DNA from: Zoogloeaceae bacterium
GTDB taxonomy: Bacteria > Pseudomonadota > Gammaproteobacteria > Burkholderiales > Rhodocyclaceae
Direction: 5' to 3'
DNA: 27,495 nucleotides
NCBI GenBank assembly: GCA_031290955.1
Contig: JAISLJ010000096.1
Location: 1 to 27,495 of the forward strand
Made by a program: the position numbers and the translations under genes. Under the pieces are notes generated by a model that was not told the origin of the DNA, did not search any database, and saw only the letters and a list, made by a program, of their open reading frames with translations. Shown one piece after another: positions 7,873 through 14,544 of the stretch. Each line of letters begins with the position of its first letter. The first letter of the stretch is position 1.

Positions 7873-8867
7873 TGGCCCAAACGACGTTTTTTCGTGCTGC
7901 TGTGCTGCCCCTGCTTCTTGCGGGTTGCGTGAGCGATTCCCTCGCGCCGGTGGAAAATCGCCCGGTTTCCCTGCCCGGCCTTGCGGATGGCGCTGCTGCG
8001 GCCGCCGTCGCGCCAAAGCCGGGCTACCACGTGGTGCAGAAAGGGGAAACGCTCTACGGCATCGCCCTGGAATCTGGTCAGGATTACAAGGATATTGCTG
8101 CCTGGAACAAGCTTTCCGATCCGAATGTGATTTCCATCGGGCAGGTATTGCGTGTGCAGCCGCCGGAGGATGCCGTGGTGACGACGCCGGTGGCGATCGG
8201 CGCCGCAGTCGAGCAACGTTCGCTGGATGGCGCGCCGACGCCAGTTGCAGCGGCGGCAGGCGCTGGTCTCAGTTCTGCGACCTTGAAGCGCGAACCCAGG
8301 GTCAACAAGGAGCCTTATTCGGATGCGGCCTATGCGCGCGCGCAGCAAGAGGCGCAAACCGTTGCGCGCGCGCCTGTCCAGACCGTGAGCGTGTTGGCAA
8401 CGCCGCCCGCGCAGACGGCAGCGCCGACGAGCACGGCAGCGACAGCCACCGCAGCCCCCCCGGCGAATCCCAAGCCCGCAGCGGCAGCCGCCGCAACCGC
8501 TTCCGGGCTGGTCTGGGCTTGGCCTGCGCGTGGCAAGACCATCACCGCGTTTTCGCCACAGAGCAAGGGGATCGACATCGCGGGCAAGGCCGGAGACCCT
8601 GTGCAGGCGGCGGCGGATGGTCGGGTGGTTTATGCCGGAAATGGCTTGCGCGGCTATGGCCAGTTGGTGATCGTCAAGCACAATGCCACCTATCTTTCCG
8701 CCTACGCCCACAATCGCAAGATTGTGGTGAAAGAGGGGCAGGAGGTAAAGCGCGGCGAGAAGATCGCGGAAATGGGCAATACGGATAGCGATGCCGTCAA
8801 GCTGCACTTTGAAATCCGCCAGAAGGGGAATCCGGTGGAACCCTTGCAGCATCTCCCCAAACCGTGA
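7869..8867 (+). CDS. nlpD: NlpD-type lipoprotein: LysM plus degenerate LytM/M23 domain
   Basis: A 332-residue outer-membrane lipoprotein. The signal peptide ends in the lipobox LLLAGC (lipidated Cys20). LysM peptidoglycan binding is seen at about residues 55-98 (YHVVQKGETLYGIALES through SIGQVLRV). A long Ala/Pro/Thr linker follows, then a C-terminal M23 domain (about residues 215-332). The M23 domain reads GIDIAGKAGDPVQAAADGRVVYAGNGLRGYG and LHFEIR, lacking the HXXXD and HXH zinc ligands of active peptidases. As in E. coli NlpD, it is therefore an activator of the amidase used in daughter-cell separation. Start codons at 7869 and 7872 (ATGATG) are both possible. As in E. coli, an rpoS promoter may lie inside this gene, but I cannot define one. 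Confidence 0.94.
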   Translation: MMAQTTFFRAAVLPLLLAGCVSDSLAPVENRPVSLPGLADGAAAAAVAPKPGYHVVQKGETLYGIALESGQDYKDIAAWNKLSDPNVISIGQVLRVQPPEDAVVTTPVAIGAAVEQRSLDGAPTPVAAAAGAGLSSATLKREPRVNKEPYSDAAYARAQQEAQTVARAPVQTVSVLATPPAQTAAPTSTAATATAAPPANPKPAAAAAATASGLVWAWPARGKTITAFSPQSKGIDIAGKAGDPVQAAADGRVVYAGNGLRGYGQLVIVKHNATYLSAYAHNRKIVVKEGQEVKRGEKIAEMGNTDSDAVKLHFEIRQKGNPVEPLQHLPKP

Positions 8868-8868
8868 C

Positions 8869-9771
8869 ATGAGCAGCATGGATACAGAGACATCCGGCGA
8901 TGAAGCGCCTGACCCGGCATCCGCCGGGCTATTGCTGGAAGAGGATACCAGGGATGTCACCCAGCTTTACCTGAACCGGATCGGCGAGAAACCGCTGCTT
9001 TCCGTGGAGGAAGAGCGGGAAATCACGCAGCGGGTCAAGGCAGGAGATTTCGCCGCGCGCCAAAAAATGATCGAGCACAACCTGCGGCTGGTGGTCAATA
9101 TTGCCAAGCGTTATTTGCACCGGGGCATTCCCTTGCTGGATCTCGTGGAAGAGGGGAATCTCGGCCTGATCCACGCGCTGGAAAAATTTGATCCGGACAA
9201 GGGTTTTCGTTTTTCCACCTACGCGACATGGTGGATTCGCCAGGCCATCGAGCGGGGCGTCATGAACCAGGCCCGCACGATCCGCCTGCCAATCCACGTC
9301 ATCAAGGAACTGAACAGCGTCCTGCGCGTCATGCGCCAGATGGAAAGCCGGACGCCGCCGCCTTCCGTGGAAGAAATCGCGCTTATTCTGGAGAAAAAAC
9401 CGGAAGAGGTGGCGCGTCTTCTGGAACTCAATGAATACATCGCCTCCCTGGATTCGCCGCTGGAAATTGATTCCGACCATTCCCTCATTGATTTCATCGC
9501 GGACGAGCACGGCGGCACGCCGGAAAGCCTGCTGGAAAACAACGAAGTGCGCCAGTTCGTGTGGCGTTGGCTGGAAGAATTGACGTTTCGCCAGCGCGAC
9601 ATCGTGGAGCGCCGCTATGGGCTGAATGGTCGTGATCCCGCCACACTCGACGAAATCGCTGCGGATCTCGGCCTTACCCGGGAACGGGTGCGCCAAATCC
9701 AACTGGATAGCCTGCGCTGCCTGCGCAAGATCAGCAAACGCGGCGGTGTTACCCGTGAAAGTCTTTTCTAG
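8869..9771 (+). CDS. rpoS: RNA polymerase sigma factor RpoS
   Basis: A 300-residue sigma70-family factor for the general stress and stationary-phase response. Region 1.2 (DVTQLYLNRIGEKPLLSVEEEREI), region 2 (NLRLVVNIAKRYLHRGIPLLDLVEEGNLGLIHALEKFDPDKGFRFSTYATWWIRQAIERGVMNQARTIRLP), region 3 and region 4.2 (LTRERVRQIQLDSLRCLRKI) are all present. HVIKELN contains the lysine equivalent to E. coli K173, which the RssB adaptor needs for ClpXP turnover; that equivalence is by motif. The N-terminus is shorter than in E. coli (330 residues). The start lies one base after the nlpD stop; a second ATG at 8878 is an alternative. The position after nlpD is the classic one. Confidence 0.96.
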   Translation: MSSMDTETSGDEAPDPASAGLLLEEDTRDVTQLYLNRIGEKPLLSVEEEREITQRVKAGDFAARQKMIEHNLRLVVNIAKRYLHRGIPLLDLVEEGNLGLIHALEKFDPDKGFRFSTYATWWIRQAIERGVMNQARTIRLPIHVIKELNSVLRVMRQMESRTPPPSVEEIALILEKKPEEVARLLELNEYIASLDSPLEIDSDHSLIDFIADEHGGTPESLLENNEVRQFVWRWLEELTFRQRDIVERRYGLNGRDPATLDEIAADLGLTRERVRQIQLDSLRCLRKISKRGGVTRESLF

Positions 9772-9788
9772 CCGTCTCCGGTCGTGCC

Positions 9789-10259
9789 ATGCCTTCCGGA
9801 TTTCCATGTTTGCGAAAAACGCCGCCAGCCGCCGAAGGATCGCCGTGTCGGTATTCTTTGATAGTCCCCCAGCGCGCCCTGAACCACCGTACTCCTGTAC
9901 AAGCCATCGAAGAATGGAAACACAAAAAAACCGATAGCATTCGATTCGTCCCGGAATATGATCTGGCGCAGGACGCGATGGCGGAATCCCTGGCGGAGCA
10001 AATGGGCCAGGTCACGGCGCAGATGATGAGCAAGAACATGAACATCGCGCCAACCATAGAGATTCGTCCTGGTTATAGATCCAATGTCATGGTTACGAAG
10101 GATATGACATTCAACACGCCGTACCAGTCGTTTGACTATTGGGTTTTTCCCAACCAACCACGGAAGCATTACCTGTCGCATTCCGGACGATTCGATTCGC
10201 GCCGGTTTATGATCGGGCGGCTCTTGACACATACGGAACGCGACATGCTACTCATTTAG
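9789..10259 (+). pseudogene. Fossil ORF: IS transposase C-terminal fragment joined to a TrbI/VirB10-like fragment
   Basis: A 156-codon frame made of unrelated pieces. Codons ~25-54 (YSLIVPQRALNHRTPVQAIEEWKHKK) match the C-terminal end of IS481/IS3-like DDE transposases, where the LNHRTPxQA motif is typical. Codons ~55-117 (QDAMAESLAEQMGQVTAQMM, then NMNIAPTIEIRPGYRSNVMVTKDMTF) match the C-terminal end of TrbI/VirB10-like type IV secretion proteins, where xxIRPGYRFNVMVxKD is typical. The rest resembles nothing I know. No ribosome binding site or promoter is evident. I read this as debris of an insertion sequence and a conjugative element left between rpoS and nnr. Family assignments come from motif memory and need a search. 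Confidence 0.55.
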
Positions 10260-10278
10260 AATTATACGGAACGCGACA
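10231..10278. repeat. 15-bp exact direct repeat, 33-bp period
   Basis: ATACGGAACGCGACA occurs at 10231-10245 and again at 10264-10278, with 18 bp between. It spans the end of the transposase/TrbI fossil and the upstream region of nnr. It could be a scar of an element boundary or an operator pair for nnr. I cannot distinguish these. Confidence 0.6.
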
Positions 10279-10341
10279 GATGAATGATTTTCCGGGAAAG
10301 TTTGCCGCCTTGCCGCACGGAGACAGGCTACAATCTTGCCC

Positions 10342-11826
10342 ATGAACATTACTGCACTTTTCTTCAGCAAGAGCCTGCGTCGCATCGAGGCGGCGCATGG
10401 GACGGAGGGGCTGATGGGCTATGCGGGCGCGGCGGCGGCCGAGTTCGCGCGGCAGCTTCTCGAACGCAACGCGCCAGTTCTGGTGCTGGTTGGCCCCGGC
10501 AATAACGGGGGCGACGCGCTGGTCATGGCGCGTCATCTGCGTGAGCGTCGCGTGGAAGTCTGCGTGATAATGATCGCCAATCCCGCTACCTTGCCGGAAG
10601 AAGCCGCGCAAGCCTATCGGGATTTCACGGCGGCAGGCGGCGTCACGCATGCGACCATTCCGCTCGATTGCGCCTGGGGCTTGATCGTCGATGGCTTGTT
10701 CGGCATCGGGCTTGCCCGGGCGCTTGAACACGGCTACGCCAAGCTGGTCGAGGCCGCGAACGCGCTGGCAGACGAATATCGCTGCCCTGTGCTGGCGCTC
10801 GACGTGCCTTCGGGCCTGAACGCGGATACCGGGCTGGCCGCTCGACCCACTATCCACGCAAGCCATACGCTCACCTTCCTGCGCGCCAAGCCCGGCCTTT
10901 TCACTGCCGACGGCCCCGACTATTGCGGCGAGATCCAGATCTGCGATCTTGGCCTCACGGATGGCGAGACCGGCGCGCCGGACGGCAACCTCGTCTCCCG
11001 GAAGAGTTTTGCCCGCTGCCTCGTTCCTCGCCGCCGCAACAGCCACAAGGGCAATTACGGCACGGTGGGCATCATTGGCGGGGCGCGCTCCATGATGGGC
11101 GCGGTCATCCTCGCCGGACGCGCCGCGATCAAGCTGGGAGCGGGGCGCGTGCTCCTGAGTTTCCTGGATGACCGCGCCCCGCAGGTGGAATTCGAGCAAC
11201 CGGAATTGATCCTCAGGAATCCCGAGACCATGTTCGAGGCCGGATTGAACGCGCTCGTCTGTGGCCCCGGCCTGGGCCGCAGCCTGCAAGCCGCGGAACT
11301 TCTGGAACGCACACTCGCCACGCCCGTCCCTCTGGTGCTCGATGCAGACGCGCTCAACATCCTCGCCTTCGAGGAAGGCATGCAGACCCGGGTGGCCATG
11401 CACCCGGCCCCGGTCATCCTCACGCCACATCCCGCCGAAGCGGGACGGCTCCTGGATTTGCAGACCGAAAACATCCAGCAGAACCGGGTGCAGATTGCCC
11501 TGGAACTCGCCCAGCGTTTCCAGGCCTGGGTCACGCTGAAAGGTTGCGGGAGCGTGATTGCCACACCGGAGGGTGATTGGTGGATCAACCCGACCGGCAA
11601 CCCTGGCCTTTCCAGCGCCGGGTCGGGCGATGTGCTGACCGGCATTGTTGCGGCGCTGGTCGGTCAGGGCTGGCCGCCCACCGAGGCGCTGCTCGCCGCC
11701 TGCCATCTGCACGGGCAGGCCGCCGATGATCTCGCCGCCGCCGGCATCGGCCCGGTGGGCCTGTGCGCCGGGGAACTCGCGGACGCCGCCCGTAGCCGGT
11801 TCAATCGCTGGCTCGCGGGAAACTGA
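10342..11826 (+). CDS. nnr: Bifunctional NAD(P)H-hydrate epimerase / ADP-dependent NAD(P)H-hydrate dehydratase
   Basis: A 494-residue fusion enzyme that repairs damaged hydrated NADH and NADPH. The N-terminal YjeF_N epimerase domain (residues 1 to ~210) shows VGPGNNGGDALVMARHL and LALDVPSGLNADTG. The C-terminal carbohydrate-kinase-like dehydratase domain (about 230-494) shows GNYGTVGIIGGA, LVCGPGLG, LDADALNIL, ILTPHPAEAGRLL and the catalytic loop SSAGSGDVLTGIVAAL. Length is near E. coli Nnr. I use ATG 10342; a TTG two codons earlier is also in frame. A -10-like TACAAT at 10329-10334 ends only 7 bases before the ATG, and there is no Shine-Dalgarno sequence, so the message may be leaderless. 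The gene ends at a strong bidirectional terminator. Confidence 0.95.
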   Translation: MNITALFFSKSLRRIEAAHGTEGLMGYAGAAAAEFARQLLERNAPVLVLVGPGNNGGDALVMARHLRERRVEVCVIMIANPATLPEEAAQAYRDFTAAGGVTHATIPLDCAWGLIVDGLFGIGLARALEHGYAKLVEAANALADEYRCPVLALDVPSGLNADTGLAARPTIHASHTLTFLRAKPGLFTADGPDYCGEIQICDLGLTDGETGAPDGNLVSRKSFARCLVPRRRNSHKGNYGTVGIIGGARSMMGAVILAGRAAIKLGAGRVLLSFLDDRAPQVEFEQPELILRNPETMFEAGLNALVCGPGLGRSLQAAELLERTLATPVPLVLDADALNILAFEEGMQTRVAMHPAPVILTPHPAEAGRLLDLQTENIQQNRVQIALELAQRFQAWVTLKGCGSVIATPEGDWWINPTGNPGLSSAGSGDVLTGIVAALVGQGWPPTEALLAACHLHGQAADDLAAAGIGPVGLCAGELADAARSRFNRWLAGN

Positions 11827-11887
11827 ACGGAAAACGTGCCGGAGGAAATTCCGGATACGATAGGCACATGAAAGTAGCAGGCACAAG

Positions 11888-11914
11888 AAAAGCAGGGGCA
11901 TGCCCCTGCTTTTT
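11888..11914. terminator. Bidirectional rho-independent terminator
   Basis: A perfect palindrome with GC arms GCAGGGGC and GCCCCTGC around AT, flanked by AAAA on the left and TTTTT on the right. It works in both directions for the convergent nnr (plus) and lipoprotein (minus) genes. Confidence 0.9.
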
Positions 11915-11933
11915 AACATGCAACGTTGCTGGC

Positions 11934-12290
11934 TTACTGCGCGGGCGTGACTGTGTCGATAGGCGCGGGCGCTGCTGTATCCGCAGGAGCGGCAGATTCT
12001 TCGGCGGGCGCGGCTTCCCCGGCAGGGGCGGCTTCGGCAGGAGCAGAATTGGAGGCATCTTCGGTAGCGCCCTCGGCAGGCGCAGCAGCGTCTCCGGCAG
12101 GCGTGGCTTCCGCTCCCTCGGCGGCAGGCGCGGCGCTTTCTTCCGTAGCCGGGGCAGCTTGCTGTTCAGGCGTAGCGGCTGGAGCCTCCTGAGCCGGTGG
12201 CGGAGGAGGCGCATTAGGAGGTGTTTCCCCGCCATCACAGGCAGCCAGGGAAAAAGCAAGCAACGCAGCAAGGAGAAAAGACTGTTTCAT
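11934..12290 (-). CDS. Small Ala/Pro/Glu-rich lipoprotein of unknown function
   Basis: A 118-residue protein. MKQSFLLAALLAFSLAAC is a lipoprotein signal peptide with lipobox SLAAC (Cys18). Everything after the cysteine is low complexity: a PPNAPPPPPAQ stretch, then about 90 residues of Ala, Pro, Glu, Gly and Thr with imperfect PAEGA/PAEEA-like units. No folded domain is evident, and it is probably a flexible periplasmic tail anchored in a membrane. AAAGGA lies 6 bases before the ATG, and an extended -10 promoter lies about 70 bases upstream. The convergent terminator at 11888-11914 follows. I do not recognise a family; fast divergence is expected for such sequence. Confidence 0.75.
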   Translation of the reverse strand: MKQSFLLAALLAFSLAACDGGETPPNAPPPPPAQEAPAATPEQQAAPATEESAAPAAEGAEATPAGDAAAPAEGATEDASNSAPAEAAPAGEAAPAEESAAPADTAAPAPIDTVTPAQ

Positions 12291-12358
12291 TGAAGGATCC
12301 TTTGGGTAATCGAGACTTTAGAGAAATTCTAGACCGGAAGTGTTCCAGTCAGGCGGGC

Positions 12359-12367
12359 ATTATAGCA
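12359..12367 (-). promoter_or_regulatory. Extended -10 promoter for the Ala-rich lipoprotein
   Basis: Read on the minus strand the sequence is TGCTATAAT, a consensus -10 hexamer (12364 down to 12359) with an upstream TG. A weak -35 candidate TATTGT lies 17 bases upstream. The predicted leader to the lipoprotein ATG at 12290 is about 60 bases. Confidence 0.55.
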
Positions 12368-12463
12368 AGCTTATCGGCAGCACAATAACCTTGCCGGTAT
12401 ACGGCGATTCGCCTGTGTATTTTTCGCAACAAAACACCGCTTCCAGTGCCGTTTCGCTCCCGA

Positions 12464-12949
12464 TCAGCGCCCCGAAAGGCCTGCCGTAGTCGCAGTGAAT
12501 GGGCGTCCGCCATCCTTCCAGATGGCGTCGAAACGCTTTTGGTAGGGTATGATTTCTTCCTTGTCATCCAGGATGAGCTTGGCGCGGGGCTGCCCGAAAT
12601 CAAAGCGAACCAAGGCATGCGCGCCATCCGCGACGACCAGCGTATCGCGCAGGATGTGCAGGTTCCTGTGCACCTGCTGGATTTGCAGGGCCGCGCTGTT
12701 GCTCTTGAGCAATTCCAGCAGCCGTGGCTGGTTGCTGCGCAGGGCGCCAGTCTGCTTCAACGCGATCCGGATCGTTGCGCCGGGATCCCCGGTCAGGAAT
12801 ACCCGCAACGCTTCCATGCGGGCAAGCTCGTTCAGCCCCAAACGCTCCAGATCGTCATCGAAAATCGACAGGCTGTAGCGCGCCCGGGCCAGAAGTTGGT
12901 CGAAGGCGGCGCGATAATCGCTCCAGGCAGTCATCATTTCGATTGTCAT
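12464..12949 (-). CDS. Conserved-looking protein of unknown function
   Basis: A 161-residue soluble protein starting MTIEMMTAWSDYRAAFDQLLARARYSLSIFDDDLERLGL. The open frame extends to 13003, but that start would leave only two bases before the divergent rlmD start, so I prefer the Met at 12949, which leaves room for promoters. The pattern of a helical N-terminus, a SLSIFDDDL strand, an RVFLTGDPGATIRIAL strand and VHRNLHILRDTLVVADG faintly recalls one half of a phospholipase D-like fold, but no HxK catalytic motif is visible. I recall similar uncharacterised proteins in betaproteobacteria but cannot name a function. It shows no signal peptide or membrane segment. Confidence 0.7.
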   Translation of the reverse strand: MTIEMMTAWSDYRAAFDQLLARARYSLSIFDDDLERLGLNELARMEALRVFLTGDPGATIRIALKQTGALRSNQPRLLELLKSNSAALQIQQVHRNLHILRDTLVVADGAHALVRFDFGQPRAKLILDDKEEIIPYQKRFDAIWKDGGRPFTATTAGLSGR

Positions 12950-13005
12950 GGACGCAAGTTTAGTAGAATCGGTCGCTTTTGTGGGAACATTTTTGGGAGT
13001 CATCC

Positions 13006-14307
13006 GTGCCCATCGGTATTGTTGAAGCTTTGGATCACGAGGCGAGAGGGATTGTCCGCGCAGATGGCAAGGCTATTTTCGTGGATGGCGCCCTGCCGGG
13101 CGAGTGTGTGGAATACGCAAGTTTCCGGGCGAAGCCGAACTACGAGCAGGCGCGTCTTGTGCGGGTTCTCGAACCGTCTTTCGCGCGCGTGGCGGCGCGT
13201 TGTCCGCATTTCGGCCTTTGTGGGGGCTGCGTCATGCAGCATCTGGAACTCTCGGCGCAGGCGGCCGCCAAGGCGCGGGTGTTGGAAGACGCCCTCTGGC
13301 ATATTGGCCGAATCCGCCCCGAGGTAATCCTGCCGCCCATCCAGGGGCCAGCCTGGGGCTATCGTCACAGGGCGCGGCTGGGCGTGCGCCGGGTTCCCCG
13401 GAAGGGCGGCGTGCTGGTCGGCTTCCATGAGCGCAGGAGCAGCTACATCGCCGATCTTTCCACCTGCCCGGTTTTGCATCCGCGCGTCGCGCGCCTCTTG
13501 CTCCCCCTGCGGGAACTGATCGACGGGCTTTCCATCGCCGAACGCCTGCCGCAAGTCGAAGCCGCCGTGGGCGAGGGGTGCGTCGCGCTGGTCTTCCGCA
13601 TCCTCGCGCCTTTGACCGGCACGGACGAAACGCGCCTCCGGCACTTTGCCGACCAGCATCAGGTCACGCTCTACCTGCAACCCGGAGGGCCGGAAAGCGC
13701 CTGCCGTTTCCACCCGCTGCCCGGCCCGGAGCTTGCCTACCGGCTGCCGGAGCACACGCTCTCGCTGCGTTTCCAGCCGACGGATTTCACGCAGGTGAAT
13801 CATGCGATCAACCGGGTCCTGATCCGCCGGGCGCTTGCGCTTCTGGAGCCGCGTCCCGGCGAGCGCATTGCGGATTTGTTCTGCGGACTGGGCAACTTCA
13901 CCCTGCCTATCGCCCGGAAAGGCGCTCAAGTGCTTGGCGTGGAGGGTAGCCCCGCCCTGGTGGCGCGGGCAGTGGAAAACGCCTGCCGGAACGCGCTTTC
14001 CGAACGGACGCGCTTTGAAACCGCCAACCTTTTCCTGCGCGCGCCGGCATCCTCCTTGCGTCTGGACGATTTCGCCAAGCTCCTCATTGACCCGCCCCGG
14101 GAAGGGGCGCTGGAAATCGTGAAATCCCTGCCGGAGCGCGGAGGCCCGCAGCGCATCGTGTACGTTTCCTGCAACCCTGCCACTCTGGCGCGGGACGCGG
14201 CCATCCTCGCGCACCAGAAACGCTACCGCCTGGCTGCCGCCGGAGCGGTGAACATGTTCCCCCACACCGCCCACGTGGAATCCATCGCCCTCTTCACGCG
14301 GGATTGA
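13006..14307 (+). CDS. rlmD: 23S rRNA (uracil-5-)-methyltransferase RlmD
   Basis: A 433-residue enzyme that uses SAM to methylate U1939 of 23S rRNA. The N-terminal TRAM-like segment (GIVEALDHEARGIVRADGK) is followed by the iron-sulfur cluster cysteines C66, C72 and C75 in RCPHFGLCGGC, with C154 in STCPVLHPR. The methyltransferase domain has IADLFCGLGNFTLPIA (SAM site), LLIDPPREGA and YVSCNPATLARD with the catalytic cysteine. I chose the GTG at 13006 because GGGAG (12995-12999) precedes it with 6 bases of spacing. A TTG at 12979 is in frame but less likely. The gene is divergent from the unknown gene at 12464. Confidence 0.96.
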   Translation: MPIGIVEALDHEARGIVRADGKAIFVDGALPGECVEYASFRAKPNYEQARLVRVLEPSFARVAARCPHFGLCGGCVMQHLELSAQAAAKARVLEDALWHIGRIRPEVILPPIQGPAWGYRHRARLGVRRVPRKGGVLVGFHERRSSYIADLSTCPVLHPRVARLLLPLRELIDGLSIAERLPQVEAAVGEGCVALVFRILAPLTGTDETRLRHFADQHQVTLYLQPGGPESACRFHPLPGPELAYRLPEHTLSLRFQPTDFTQVNHAINRVLIRRALALLEPRPGERIADLFCGLGNFTLPIARKGAQVLGVEGSPALVARAVENACRNALSERTRFETANLFLRAPASSLRLDDFAKLLIDPPREGALEIVKSLPERGGPQRIVYVSCNPATLARDAAILAHQKRYRLAAAGAVNMFPHTAHVESIALFTRD

Positions 14308-14330
14308 GCGCGCAGCAAAAGCGAACATGC

Positions 14331-14336
14331 TAGAAT
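14331..14336 (+). promoter_or_regulatory. Extended -10 element upstream of tRNA-Ser
   Basis: TGCTAGAAT (hexamer at 14331-14336, TG at 14328-14329) lies 31 bases before the tRNA. No -35 box with good spacing is visible, so this relies on the extended -10. Confidence 0.45.
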
Positions 14337-14367
14337 CCGCAGCCTGAACGACAAGAAGAAAACAAGA

Positions 14368-14455
14368 GGAAGCGTGGCCGAGTGGTTGAAGGCACCTGTC
14401 TTGAAAACAGGCAACGGGCAACCGTTCGTGAGTTCGAATCTCACCGCTTCCGCCA
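14368..14455 (+). tRNA. tRNA-Ser (anticodon UGA)
   Basis: An 88-base tRNA with an encoded CCA end. The acceptor stem GGAAGCG pairs with CGCTTCC, with discriminator G. The anticodon stem CCTGT/ACAGG closes the loop CTTGAAA, giving anticodon TGA at 14402-14404. A long variable arm (around CAACGGGCAACCGTTCG) is typical of class II tRNA-Ser. The T-arm is GTGAG-TTCGAAT-CTCAC. It reads codons UCA and UCG. Confidence 0.97.
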
Positions 14456-14479
14456 CCACCCAATCCGGGGTAGTCCGAT

Positions 14480-14526
14480 AAAGGCCGTTAAACTCCAGTA
14501 AATACGCGGGTTCCGGCCTTTTTCTT
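14480..14526 (+). terminator. Possible terminator after tRNA-Ser
   Basis: AAAGGCCG (14480-14487) pairs with CGGCCTTT (14514-14521), followed by a T-run. The loop is long (26 bases), so this is a weaker candidate than a compact hairpin. It lies between the tRNA and the convergent der gene. Confidence 0.45.
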
Positions 14527-14544
14527 GTGTCCGGGATGCGACAC

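Noticed and set aside
10224..10229. Perfect -35 hexamer TTGACA upstream of nnr
   Set aside because: No acceptable -10 lies 16-18 bases downstream. The hexamer falls within the fossil ORF and is probably chance.
14368..14455. tRNA-Ser as an integration site
   Set aside because: No integrase gene is nearby, and I found no repeat of the tRNA 3' end elsewhere in the window.
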